Source: Teredinibacter waterburyi
Lineage (GTDB): Bacteria; Pseudomonadota; Gammaproteobacteria; Pseudomonadales; Cellvibrionaceae
Length of the DNA: 64,000 bases
NCBI RefSeq assembly: GCF_001922985.1
Contig: NZ_MRUH01000007.1
Span: 1 to 64,000 of the forward strand
Reading direction: 5' to 3'
Shown here: positions 8,459-17,538 of the stretch, piece after piece
How positions within the stretch are numbered: the first letter of the stretch is position 1
How the letters are laid out: every line of letters starts with the position of its first letter
Notes under the pieces: generated by a model
Told to the model about the DNA's origin: nothing
The model's input: the letters and a program-made list of their open reading frames with translations, nothing else
Databases searched by the model: none
Program-made: the position numbers and the translations under genes

Positions 8459-9814
8459 ATGCCCAATTCACTCGCTCATATTATGTTATTTGGCTGGCCA
8501 ATTTTGGCTGGCTTTGTAATTAAGGGGCGGAGCGCGTCTGAAGCAGCGGTACTGTTATTGTTGGTACCCTACTTACTTCTTCCCTATGGATTTGGGATAG
8601 ACCTACCTTTACTTCCACCAATTGATAAGTCAACGTTGCCATCGCTGGTAGCGTTGTTCTACATGCGTTCGCGTTATTACAAATTCTCGCTAATCCCCGA
8701 CAATCCAACTTTAAAACTGCTGTTATTTTTATCGATACTTTACCCACTGTGTACCGCGTTAGCGAATGGCGATGCTTTGGTGTATGGGCCAACGGTTCGC
8801 CCTGGGTTAACCATTTCCGATATTATCAGTATGGAATTTAACAGTTTTACAAATCGCTACGTGCCGGTGATGCTCGGTGCGACGTTTCTAGCTACGGCCA
8901 AGAGCCATAGAGAGTGCCTTAGAATTTTTATTATTGCTGGTGTGATCTATACAATTCCTTCGCTTTGGGAGGTTCGTATGAGCCCGCAGCTACACGCGAA
9001 GTTTTACGGTTATTTCCCTCATTCTTTTGGCCAGCAAATGCGCGATGGTGGCTTTCGTCCCGTTGTATTCTTAGGGCATGGACTCTACGTTGCGATGTTT
9101 ATTGCTATGAGTTCAATAGCATGTGCGATTTTTTGGAAAGAAAAATTTGCCGAGATGAAAAAGTTCGGCTTTCTAAAAATGACATTTATGATCGTTGTTT
9201 TAGCGCTGTGTAAAACCTGGAGCGCGGTGATCTATGCAGTTATAGCCTTGTTGGTAATTCAGTTTACCTCGACAAAAATATGGACAAAAGTCGCCTTTGT
9301 GTTTGCGTTAATTGTGTTTCTTTACCCGATGTTGAGGGCGGCAGAGGTCATCCCAACGGATGATATTTATGAATTTTTCTTGGCAAGAAGTGAAGATCGA
9401 GCACAAAGCTTAGGTTTTCGCTTTATGCATGAAGACCGATTGCTAGAGAAAGCGGGTGAGCGATCTTTATTTGGATGGGGTGGCTGGGGCCGTCAGCGAA
9501 TTTGGGATCCGATTACCGGCGAGGATCTTAGTGTAATTGATGGTACATGGGTAGGTGTGTACGGCGCCTATGGATGGTTAGGTTACCTTTCATTCTTCGG
9601 TTTACTCTGTATACCGATATTTCTCCTAATGTTTGGTGAGGCAAAGAAGAAGTTTGTTGTACCTGTTTATACCGCTGGGCTAGGTTTTTTACTTTCAATC
9701 AATTTAGTTGATTTGTTACCTAATTCTTCTCTAAATTCGATAACCTTCCTGATTGCCGGGGCCATCTTCGGTTACGTAAATCGTGGCTACACTGTTGAAG
9801 AACGATTGACCTGA
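8459..9814 (+). CDS. Polytopic membrane protein, O-antigen polymerase/ligase-like
   Basis: A 451-residue membrane protein with about ten hydrophobic segments and a large soluble loop around residues 300-365 containing RSLFGWGGWGRQ. This topology and the Gly-rich loop recall Wzy polymerases and WaaL-type ligases, though sequence similarity in these families is low. I start it at the ATG at 8459, five bases after the SDR stop. The frame is open further upstream, but that would overlap the SDR by about 150 bases with no reason. As the last gene of the arabinose-pathway operon it may polymerise or transfer the lipid-linked glycan. Polymerase and ligase cannot be told apart from sequence alone. 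Confidence 0.68.
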   Translation: MPNSLAHIMLFGWPILAGFVIKGRSASEAAVLLLLVPYLLLPYGFGIDLPLLPPIDKSTLPSLVALFYMRSRYYKFSLIPDNPTLKLLLFLSILYPLCTALANGDALVYGPTVRPGLTISDIISMEFNSFTNRYVPVMLGATFLATAKSHRECLRIFIIAGVIYTIPSLWEVRMSPQLHAKFYGYFPHSFGQQMRDGGFRPVVFLGHGLYVAMFIAMSSIACAIFWKEKFAEMKKFGFLKMTFMIVVLALCKTWSAVIYAVIALLVIQFTSTKIWTKVAFVFALIVFLYPMLRAAEVIPTDDIYEFFLARSEDRAQSLGFRFMHEDRLLEKAGERSLFGWGGWGRQRIWDPITGEDLSVIDGTWVGVYGAYGWLGYLSFFGLLCIPIFLLMFGEAKKKFVVPVYTAGLGFLLSINLVDLLPNSSLNSITFLIAGAIFGYVNRGYTVEERLT

Positions 9815-10082
9815 TCGGTTGCAGTTTGGCAGTGTTTAAAGGGGTTCCCTAGGGTTACTGCTGCAGTTCTGCCCAACTTCTATTCGCTCTAAAACGTCCG
9901 TCGGATGTTATAAAATGTAATAGCTGGAACTATGTCACATTAAATGCGCTGCCCGCTCAAGCGCTGAGGTGTTAGTGATATAGCTCAAGTCCTACAATAG
10001 AGTTGCCCCGTAAACTACCCACCTGCGGCATAATGCGCGCGTGATTTCGTTCCACCTTCTATTTATTTTCTGAGGTTCACTT

Positions 10083-12938
10083 ATGTTTAGGGCCATTACG
10101 AAGCTATCGACTATAGCCCTTACGGTACTTTTTTTGAGTGCTTGCGGTGGCGGGGCTAGTGAAAATAGCTTAATCAATGAAACAGCCAATGGTCCCGGCG
10201 ATGGTGTCGGTAATGGTTCTACTACAAGTAGCAGTTCGACCAGTAGCTCATCGAGTTCAAGTGGTAAGTCCACAAGTGGCGGTAGCACTAGTTCAAGCAC
10301 CAGTACTAGTTCCAGTAGCAGTGGCGCCAGCTTCCCGAGTTTACCGCCACCAGAGATACCCACTGAAAATTCTGCGCGCGTATGTGAGGGTGATCCGGTA
10401 GAGGTTGTGGGTTTGCATCCAGAAGTAACACCGCCCGATACAACCATGCACGACGATGTCATAAAGCAAAATGAACATATGGCGGCAATGGAATTGGTAT
10501 CGGGTGATGACGTAACCCATACCGCTGTAGCGAGTGGGCGCTGGTGCGATACCAGTACGTGGGAGGGCGGTCGTATTCCTGGCCATAATGCAGCTGTTCT
10601 GATCCCCGCAGGACGAACAGTTGTCTACGATGAAGTGTCTACAGCAACGATTAAAACAATACGAGTTGACGGCACGCTGAGTTTTTCAACGTCCAAGTCA
10701 AGCCGTTTACGGCTGGACACCATGGTGGTTGGTGTTAACGGTAATTGGATTATTGGTACAAGCAGTAACCCTGTTCAGAGCGGCGTAGAAGTTGAAATCA
10801 TCATTGCCGACAATGGTGATATCGACGTCGATTGGGATCCACTGTTGCTTAGCCGCGGTATTATCGCGCACGGCCATACGTCCATCTATGGCCAACAAAA
10901 GACTTCTCATGTGAAAGTTGCGTCTGATCCTTCACAAAATGACAGTACACTTACCTTAATGCAGACGCCGCTCAACTGGCAGGTTGGCGATACCATTGTT
11001 ATCGCTGCAACCAAATATATTGGTTGGCGCTGGGATGGCTCTGCCGTTAGCTACGGTGGTAGCGAAGACGAAGTTCGAACCATAGCCGCAATTAACTCGA
11101 ATCTTGTTACCTTAAGTGCGCCGCTTGCCTTTGACCATCACTCCCCACGCAGTGATTTAAAAACCAGCGTTGCTAACTTCACCCGCAGTGTCACGATTCG
11201 CACCGAGAACGCGGATCAACTTCCCGTGCATCGTCGTGGCCATGTGATGTTTATGCACAGCAATGATGTCGACGTACGCTACGCGGAGTTCCACGAGTTA
11301 GGTCGTACCGACAAGTCTATTGATAGCCAAGATATTGAAGACATAGTAGATAGTGCAACCGGCGTACACCCAGATAGCAATGCGCGAGGCCGCTACAGTT
11401 TTCACTTTCACCGTTCCGGAACCGCTGATCATAGCAAGCCGGCGATAGCCGTTGGCAATGCGGTGTTTGGGTCTCCCGGCTGGGGATATGTCCACCATGA
11501 TAGCCACGCGATGTTCCACAATAATGCGAGTTTTAATACCCACGGCGCTGGCTTCGTTGCGGAGACGGGCAATGAAATTGGTATTTGGAGTAACAACATT
11601 GCGATTCGCGCTAAGGGTAATAAAAACGTCAATCCGAAGTTAGGCAACGATGAGGCGTCTTTTGATATTGCACGTAGTGGCGACGGCTTTTGGTTTCAGG
11701 GTCGCTTGGTTAAATCGTTTGGCAATATTGCGGCGAGTGTTGGTAGTGGCTTTACCTATTTTCACCGCGATCACACTGGAACAATGATCTATGTAGACCC
11801 TAATGACTACAGTCTTTCCGATGCTATCGCATTGCGCAATGACAGCGTTCATGTTGAAGATACACCTATCCGTAGCTTTACCGACAACGAAGCCCTGGCG
11901 TCGAAAATCGGCTTGTTTGTTGGTAAAGCAAACCCTGAGCAGGGTCACGATATCTACACTGTATTGGCCAATTTTACCGCGTGGGAAGTGAAGAATGGCG
12001 TTAACCTAGAGTACACGGGCCATTACCTGTTGCATGATTTTGATCTTATTGGCGCAACTGGCCAGGCGGAGTTAGGCGTTGAGTTTGGGCAAAACACATT
12101 TGATATGGTTGTCGCTAATACCAGTATTGAAAATTTCTCCGAAGGTGTGTTGTTGTCTAAGGTTCATGCGAAAGATAACGAGCGTTATATGGGGCATGAT
12201 CAATATGCGCTAGTGGGTGTGAGCTTTAAAAATGTTGAAACTGAATACCTAGATTACGATTCTAAAGTGGACCAAGTGCTTTCAGTTACAGATCTAGTTC
12301 CCGGTCGGTTTAGTGTAAGCATTGATAACGTAAGCGAAGATCTGTTGGCAACTGGCGGCGGAACTATGACATTTTCCGGCAGTAAAGCCGACAGTATTGG
12401 CACCAACCCCTTGCCTGGCGGCGGGGATGTTTTGACGTTTAGCAGCAACCATTTCCGCCGTATTCTAAGTGAGGATGGTTACTATATAGAGCCGCTTAGC
12501 GGCGATTACTTCGTTGTATTCCGACAGTACTTTAGTGACCGCGCGACCGGGGAGTTACATAAATATGGGTTTAAGGTTCGCCTAACAGATGAAGCGAAAG
12601 ACACGGTTGAGCGGGGAAGCTGGGAAGCGCAACTCAATGGTGAAATCAATTTACTAAGTGTACCGCCGGTTGCAGGTAACGACGTGTTTAACGTTGATGC
12701 CAATACTGACGTAACTCTCGACTTAATTGCCAATGATCTTGATGTTGATGGCGACAAGTTAACGATCGACAGCTACGAAGACCCAATTCATGGATACCTT
12801 TTTTACGATTCCAGTGCACGCTTAACTTATAGACCAGCGATTAATTATGTTGGCACCGATACGTTCAACTACTGGGTGAGTGATAATCAGGGGAATATAT
12901 CTAAGGCAAATGTCTCGATTCGTATTGGTCTGAACTAA
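10083..12938 (+). CDS. G8-domain, beta-helix (CEMIP-like) lipoprotein with Ser-rich linker
   Basis: A 951-residue predicted outer-membrane lipoprotein: signal peptide with lipobox LSAC (Cys21, followed by Gly). A Ser/Thr-rich linker spans about residues 44-84. A G8 domain lies at about 150-275 (WCDTSTWEGGRIPG, then LDTMVVGVNGNWIIGT). A region with parallel-beta-helix character and many histidines follows, including GRYSFHFHRSGT and GWGYVHHDSHAMFHNNAS. The C-terminal ~90 residues are a cadherin-like/tandem domain (DLIANDLDVDGDKLTI). The G8 plus YxxHFHxxG arrangement resembles human CEMIP and TMEM2, which depolymerise hyaluronan. A polysaccharide-active or glycan-binding role at the cell surface is inferred. 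The start ATG follows an SD-like TGAGG. Its paralogue lies at 13953-17012. Confidence 0.85.
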   Translation: MFRAITKLSTIALTVLFLSACGGGASENSLINETANGPGDGVGNGSTTSSSSTSSSSSSSGKSTSGGSTSSSTSTSSSSSGASFPSLPPPEIPTENSARVCEGDPVEVVGLHPEVTPPDTTMHDDVIKQNEHMAAMELVSGDDVTHTAVASGRWCDTSTWEGGRIPGHNAAVLIPAGRTVVYDEVSTATIKTIRVDGTLSFSTSKSSRLRLDTMVVGVNGNWIIGTSSNPVQSGVEVEIIIADNGDIDVDWDPLLLSRGIIAHGHTSIYGQQKTSHVKVASDPSQNDSTLTLMQTPLNWQVGDTIVIAATKYIGWRWDGSAVSYGGSEDEVRTIAAINSNLVTLSAPLAFDHHSPRSDLKTSVANFTRSVTIRTENADQLPVHRRGHVMFMHSNDVDVRYAEFHELGRTDKSIDSQDIEDIVDSATGVHPDSNARGRYSFHFHRSGTADHSKPAIAVGNAVFGSPGWGYVHHDSHAMFHNNASFNTHGAGFVAETGNEIGIWSNNIAIRAKGNKNVNPKLGNDEASFDIARSGDGFWFQGRLVKSFGNIAASVGSGFTYFHRDHTGTMIYVDPNDYSLSDAIALRNDSVHVEDTPIRSFTDNEALASKIGLFVGKANPEQGHDIYTVLANFTAWEVKNGVNLEYTGHYLLHDFDLIGATGQAELGVEFGQNTFDMVVANTSIENFSEGVLLSKVHAKDNERYMGHDQYALVGVSFKNVETEYLDYDSKVDQVLSVTDLVPGRFSVSIDNVSEDLLATGGGTMTFSGSKADSIGTNPLPGGGDVLTFSSNHFRRILSEDGYYIEPLSGDYFVVFRQYFSDRATGELHKYGFKVRLTDEAKDTVERGSWEAQLNGEINLLSVPPVAGNDVFNVDANTDVTLDLIANDLDVDGDKLTIDSYEDPIHGYLFYDSSARLTYRPAINYVGTDTFNYWVSDNQGNISKANVSIRIGLN

Positions 12939-12977
12939 CGAAGATATTGGCGTTAATCGGCTCCAGGTGGGTATTTT

Positions 12978-13571
12978 TTGGATAGGCTACTGAGCGAGAT
13001 TAGTTGGTCGCCGCAAATTGGTGACCCCAGTGTTGTTGGCTGGTTAACCGTGTTGGCCTATTTGGTGGCGGCGGTAACGGCGACACTGGTTTACACAAAA
13101 TATAACCCGCCAGCCTTAGCTCAGTATCCTGTGCGGCTAGTAAAGCTACGCAGGTTCTGGTTGTTTGTCGCTATAACCTGCATGTTGCTGGCAATTAACA
13201 AACAGTTAGATTTACAGAGTCTGTTTACCCAGCTGCTGCGCTATAGTGCGGCAGAACACGGTTGGTATAGCCAGCGACGCCATTTTCAGCTCTTGTTTAT
13301 TTACAGCATGGTGGCGTTAAGCCTAGTGGGTGTGATCGGGTTAACCGCCTACTATCGAACAGAAATGGTCTTTATTGCTACTGCGATTGTCGGCATCGGG
13401 CTTCTGATATGTTTTGTATTGGTCCGCTCTGCTTCTTTTCATCACGTTGATTTTTTGATCAATTCAACGCTCCTCGGTGCCAAAGTAAATTGGCTAATAG
13501 AACTAACAGGAATAAGTCTTGTTATATTCAACGGTACTATTTCGCTGCTAGCATCAAAAAGGCAGGTATGA
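12978..13571 (+). CDS. Small integral membrane protein of unknown function
   Basis: A 197-residue protein with about five hydrophobic segments and a conserved-looking loop AINKQLDLQSLFTQLLR between the second and third. I do not recognise a catalytic motif. The start is TTG at 12978, chosen because AGGTGG lies 7 bases upstream and no better start is present. It sits between the two G8 lipoproteins, 39 bases after the first, so it may share its transcript. A link to export or anchoring of those proteins is possible but only positional. Confidence 0.65.
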   Translation: MDRLLSEISWSPQIGDPSVVGWLTVLAYLVAAVTATLVYTKYNPPALAQYPVRLVKLRRFWLFVAITCMLLAINKQLDLQSLFTQLLRYSAAEHGWYSQRRHFQLLFIYSMVALSLVGVIGLTAYYRTEMVFIATAIVGIGLLICFVLVRSASFHHVDFLINSTLLGAKVNWLIELTGISLVIFNGTISLLASKRQV

Positions 13572-13952
13572 ACTCGCCCCAACAAAAAACACCACTAAAG
13601 TATGATTAATTGTAATAAATGGAATATAGAGTTTATGTTGTACGGTGGAGAAGCACATACCAACTTCTATTATTTTATCTAGATCAACAGTGTATAACCT
13701 CGGATAATCGTTAAAAAGAGGTTTTTCGTGCCAGAGTTAATTATAAAAACCGATTATCTATAACCTATTGCGATTAAAATGGCGCCTAGCTATTCCTATT
13801 TCGGAACTATCTCACACTATTTAATTGGTACTTTAGTTCCACTCATTTGCTGTGACCGACTTCACTATTCACATCCCATTAATGGCTAAACTGCCGTTGA
13901 AGTCTGCTGATCGAGAGATTCGGCAACATACGTATAATGAGGTATCGGAATA
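13572..13952. other. AT-rich intergenic region with an inverted repeat
   Basis: These 381 bases precede the second G8 gene and have no credible coding frame. They contain GATAATCG at 13703-13710 and its inverse CGATTATC at 13751-13758. Both copies are flanked on the outside by TATAACCT (from about 13693 and 13759). This may be an operator or a structured leader. No clear promoter boxes were identified. Confidence 0.4.
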
Positions 13953-16900
13953 ATGAGAGTAGTAAATTTTAAATCTGTAGTATTGGTTGGTTGGGTCGCA
14001 TTAGCGGTTGGTTGTGGTGGTGGCACAGGCGAGAATAGCCTTGTGACTGGGTCGACTCCCAGTTCAACGCCGCTCAATACCGATAATACACCTGCTGTAC
14101 CAACAGACTCGCCTGTCGTCGAACCTACTCAAATCCCCGTACCACAGCCAACTACAGTCACAACATTAGTACCTACCGTTGCACCAAGCTTGGCTCCAAC
14201 AGTTTCACCTAGCTTAGTCCCAACAGCTAGCCCAACGGCATTGCCTACTATTGCACCAACCGCAGCGCCAACCGCGATACCAACTGTCGCACCAACCGCG
14301 TTGCCGACTGCTTCTCCTACAGTATCGCCAACGGCTGCACCGACTACTACGCCAACTGCGCTGCCAACAACTGCACCTACCCTAGCGCCGACAGTGGTAC
14401 CAACCGCTGAACCAACGCCAATCCCTACCCCAGTTCCAACAAGTGTAGGCTCGAAGCCCAATAATAAGGCGTGTAAGGGACTTGCCTTGGCTGAGATGGC
14501 AACGCAAACGAACATAGAAACGACGGATGGCGTTCCTAATCATCAGGACGTTTCGAAAATGAACGAGCACATGGCGATGATGGAGTTGGTTGACTATCAG
14601 CTTGTGACTCACGCAGTAATAGCCGACGGCGACTGGTGTTCAGCGAGCATTTGGGCCGAGGGCGCAATTCCTGGGGATGATGCACGAGTACTTATTCCAG
14701 AAGGCTTCACGGTAACCTTGGCAGATGTCGCCGGTGCCCGCCTAGACACCTTGCGTGTTGATGGCAGCCTGATTTTCTCTTCGAGTTCTTCATCACAACT
14801 AACCGTAGATACCATGGTGGTTGGTACACTTGGTGATTGGATTATGGGTACCGAAGAAAACCCTGTTCAAGAAGGTGTAAGCGCAGAGATCGTCATCGCT
14901 GATAACGGCGATATAGATGTTAGCTGGGACCCAATGTTATTAAGCCGCGGCATTATTGCCCATGGCCACACGGCAATTCACGGTCAAGAAAAAACAGTAC
15001 ACCTGAAAGTGAGTCAGGATCCATCTCGCGGTGACACAACGCTTACACTCGTCAAGGCTCCAACAAATTGGCACGTAGGTGACACCTTGGTAATTGCAGG
15101 AACGAGTTATATGGGCTGGGGCTGGGACGGTTCTGCCGTTAGCTATGCAGGCACTCAAGATGAAGTTAAAACAATTGCATCAATTAACCGCAATGTTATA
15201 ACGCTCGATTCTGCGTTAACTTACGATCACCACAGCCCACGGGCCGACCTTAAAACCAGCGTTGCCAACTTTACTCGCAACGTTACTATCCGCTCAGAAA
15301 ATGCAGCGAGCCTGCCAGTACATCGTCGCGGCCACCTGATGTTTATGCATAGTAAAAATGTGGATGTACGCTATGCGGCTTTCGACGGCTTAGGTCGCAC
15401 CGATAAATCTGTAGAAAGTTTTGATATCGGCAATATTGCTGACGTTAAAGCGGACAGCAATGCCCGCGGCCGTTACAGCTTTCACTTCCATCGCAGTGGA
15501 ACAGACGACCACCGCAACCCAGCGATGGCGATCGGCAATGCTGTATTTGGTTCGCCAGGCTGGGGCTATGTTCATCACGATAGCCACGCAATGTTCCACA
15601 ATAATGCTAGTTACAACACCTTTGGTGCTGGCTTCGTAGCCGAGACGGGTAACGAGATTGGTATATGGAGTAATAACATCGCCATCAAAGCTGAGGGCAA
15701 CAAAAAGATAAATCCAAAGCTAGGCAACGACGAGCATAAGTTCGATATCGGACGCAGTGGTGATGGCTTTTGGTTTACCGGTCGTCTAGTAAAGTCGTTT
15801 GACAATATTGCTGCTAGCGTGGAAACCGGGTTTACCTATTTTCATCGCGACCACACTGGCACCATGATTCACGTAGACCCAAACGATTACAGTCTGTCTG
15901 ATGCTATAGCACTACGCGATGGTACGGTACACGTGGAAGATACCCCGATTCGTGGCTTTGAAGATAACGAAGCCTTTGCCGCAAAAATTGGTTTGTTTGT
16001 TGGTAAAGGTAACCCAGAGCAGGGCCATGATATATACACAGTGTTTAGCACCCTCACGGCTTGGGAAGTACGAAATGGCGTTAACTTAGAGTACACCGGA
16101 CACTATCTATTAACAGACTTCGATCTGATTGGTACAACTAACGACTCTCAGCTTGCTGTTGATTTTGGTCTCAACACGTTTGATATGGTTCTTAAAAATA
16201 CCAAGATTCACCATTTTGAAGAAGGTATACGTCTTTATAAGTCACACGCGAATGACAAGGTGGAATATATGGGCCGTGACCAATATGTTCTTGTCGGCAA
16301 TACAATCACAGACGTGGAACACACCTATGTTGATTATAATGAGGGCGTTGATAAGGTCATCAATCTCAACAATCTGAGTTTGGATCGCTTTGAATTGTCG
16401 TTCGATGGGATTGGCGAAGATCGAGTGATTACATCGGGTGGCTCGGTAAGTTTCTCGGGCACTAAAAAGGATAGTATCGGTACTAACCCACTGCCTGGTG
16501 GTGGCGATAAGCTTGAATTCAGTAGCACCCATTTTCGTCGAATCCTCACTGAAGATGGTTACTATACTGATCAAGCGAGTGGCGACTATTATCTAATATT
16601 CCGCCAATACTTTAGTGATCGTGCGACTGGTGAACTGCATAAAGTTGGATTTAAAACTAAGTTGAATGCTAGCGCTGTCGATGCAGTAGATCGTGGTAGC
16701 TGGGAGGCGAACGACCTAGGCACTATAGATCTAAATAGCAAAGCACCTGTTGCTGTAGATGATCTACTGGTTGTAAATTCTGGAGGAGCGATTACCGTAA
16801 ATCTAACCGCTAATGATCTAGATGTTGATGGCGACACTCTCAGTATGGATGGTTACGAGCCACCAATACATGGCTACATTATTAACAATCAAGACGGCAC

Positions 16901-17012
16901 TATCGAGTATCGTTCAGCCCACGGTTTTACCGGAACCGATAGCTTTCATTACTGGGTGACCGACAACCAAGGTAATTTCAGTAGAGCGACCGTGTTAGTA
17001 ACGGTTAATTAA
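13953..17012 (+). CDS. G8-domain, beta-helix (CEMIP-like) lipoprotein with Pro/Thr-repeat linker
   Basis: A 1019-residue paralogue of the lipoprotein at 10083-12938. The signal peptide ends in AVGC (Cys21) followed by GGG. Residues ~50-165 are a degenerate PTxxPT repeat, quite unlike the Ser-rich linker of the first copy. From the G8 domain onward (~215-340) the two proteins are nearly collinear and highly similar: IADNGDIDV, GRYSFHFHRSGT, GWGYVHHDSHAMFHNNAS and the C-terminal cadherin-like NDLDVDGD motif are all kept. The lipobox has Ala at -3, which is less usual but acceptable. It probably has the same surface glycan role as its twin. The linker replacement suggests different spacing from the membrane or different glycosylation. 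A terminator follows at 17043-17083. Confidence 0.85.
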   Translation: MRVVNFKSVVLVGWVALAVGCGGGTGENSLVTGSTPSSTPLNTDNTPAVPTDSPVVEPTQIPVPQPTTVTTLVPTVAPSLAPTVSPSLVPTASPTALPTIAPTAAPTAIPTVAPTALPTASPTVSPTAAPTTTPTALPTTAPTLAPTVVPTAEPTPIPTPVPTSVGSKPNNKACKGLALAEMATQTNIETTDGVPNHQDVSKMNEHMAMMELVDYQLVTHAVIADGDWCSASIWAEGAIPGDDARVLIPEGFTVTLADVAGARLDTLRVDGSLIFSSSSSSQLTVDTMVVGTLGDWIMGTEENPVQEGVSAEIVIADNGDIDVSWDPMLLSRGIIAHGHTAIHGQEKTVHLKVSQDPSRGDTTLTLVKAPTNWHVGDTLVIAGTSYMGWGWDGSAVSYAGTQDEVKTIASINRNVITLDSALTYDHHSPRADLKTSVANFTRNVTIRSENAASLPVHRRGHLMFMHSKNVDVRYAAFDGLGRTDKSVESFDIGNIADVKADSNARGRYSFHFHRSGTDDHRNPAMAIGNAVFGSPGWGYVHHDSHAMFHNNASYNTFGAGFVAETGNEIGIWSNNIAIKAEGNKKINPKLGNDEHKFDIGRSGDGFWFTGRLVKSFDNIAASVETGFTYFHRDHTGTMIHVDPNDYSLSDAIALRDGTVHVEDTPIRGFEDNEAFAAKIGLFVGKGNPEQGHDIYTVFSTLTAWEVRNGVNLEYTGHYLLTDFDLIGTTNDSQLAVDFGLNTFDMVLKNTKIHHFEEGIRLYKSHANDKVEYMGRDQYVLVGNTITDVEHTYVDYNEGVDKVINLNNLSLDRFELSFDGIGEDRVITSGGSVSFSGTKKDSIGTNPLPGGGDKLEFSSTHFRRILTEDGYYTDQASGDYYLIFRQYFSDRATGELHKVGFKTKLNASAVDAVDRGSWEANDLGTIDLNSKAPVAVDDLLVVNSGGAITVNLTANDLDVDGDTLSMDGYEPPIHGYIINNQDGTIEYRSAHGFTGTDSFHYWVTDNQGNFSRATVLVTVN

Positions 17013-17042
17013 GAAACAGCAGAAGCTGCTGGAAACGCAAAT

Positions 17043-17083
17043 AAAAAGCCGTCGCTAAAGTCACTTTTTAGCGGCGGCTTTTT
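17043..17083. terminator. Bidirectional rho-independent terminator
   Basis: The inverted repeat AAAAAGCCGTCGCTAAA / TTTAGCGGCGGCTTTTT (one G-U type mismatch) has a short loop and runs of A and T at its outer ends. It lies between the convergent second G8 gene and the Tat-type small protein and overlaps the 3' end of the latter. Confidence 0.85.
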
Positions 17084-17528
17084 GTACAAAACGCATAATT
17101 GGGTTAGCGCAGATAGTGTTTACTGGATCGTAAAATTGAATGTAGTTGATGGTTTTTGCATCATCTTCACCGTCGTGAAAATAATTTGAAGACAACAGAA
17201 ATTGTGAAACAACATTATTCTCTAGGCGTCGCAGCGGATTGCCCTGCGGCAGTAAAGCATAGGGAGAAAAAAATCGCATGGGATGCGATGCAAGTGAAAG
17301 CAGCCGTAGCTTTTTTTGTTCTGACTTTTTAAATGCAACATAGTCAGAAGAAAATTTCAGTAGATCGTCATGGTTGATATTCAAATACCCCAGGCGCCGC
17401 TTTAATATAGCAACAACGATATCTTGAGGTTGACCGGTTAACCATTTAAAAATGCCGTAACCCGTAACTGAAATGCCAGAGGCAAGACCACCCAGCAGGA
17501 AAAGTCGTCGATTAAACTTAATAGTCAT
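17061..17528 (-). CDS. Small Tat-type partner of the GMC oxidoreductase (subunit III-like)
   Basis: A 155-residue protein whose N-terminus has a twin-arginine-like signal (NRRLFLLGG) and a hydrophobic segment. The rest is mostly soluble, with no cysteine motif or cofactor site that I can see. It starts 10 bases after the GMC oxidoreductase. That arrangement is typical of the small subunit of membrane-associated gluconate/fructose/sorbitol dehydrogenases (gluconate 2-dehydrogenase subunit 3-like), which helps Tat export of the flavoprotein. The family assignment is tentative and rests on size, signal and position. Confidence 0.6.
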   Translation of the reverse strand: MTIKFNRRLFLLGGLASGISVTGYGIFKWLTGQPQDIVVAILKRRLGYLNINHDDLLKFSSDYVAFKKSEQKKLRLLSLASHPMRFFSPYALLPQGNPLRRLENNVVSQFLLSSNYFHDGEDDAKTINYIQFYDPVNTICANPIMRFVQKAAAKK

Positions 17529-17538
17529 AAATTTGCCC

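Noticed and set aside
9992-10462. Antisense Leu/Val-rich frame
   Set aside because: It is the complement of the Ser-rich linker region of the first G8 gene.
14100-14445. Regularly spaced repeats that could suggest a CRISPR or satellite
   Set aside because: Units are short (12 bases or so), degenerate and in frame, encoding PTxxPT; no identical repeats with unique spacers.
14129-14515. Antisense frame with a VGxxVG repeat
   Set aside because: It is the mirror of the PTxxPT-encoding repeat of the G8 lipoprotein; a low-complexity shadow with no SD or independent support.
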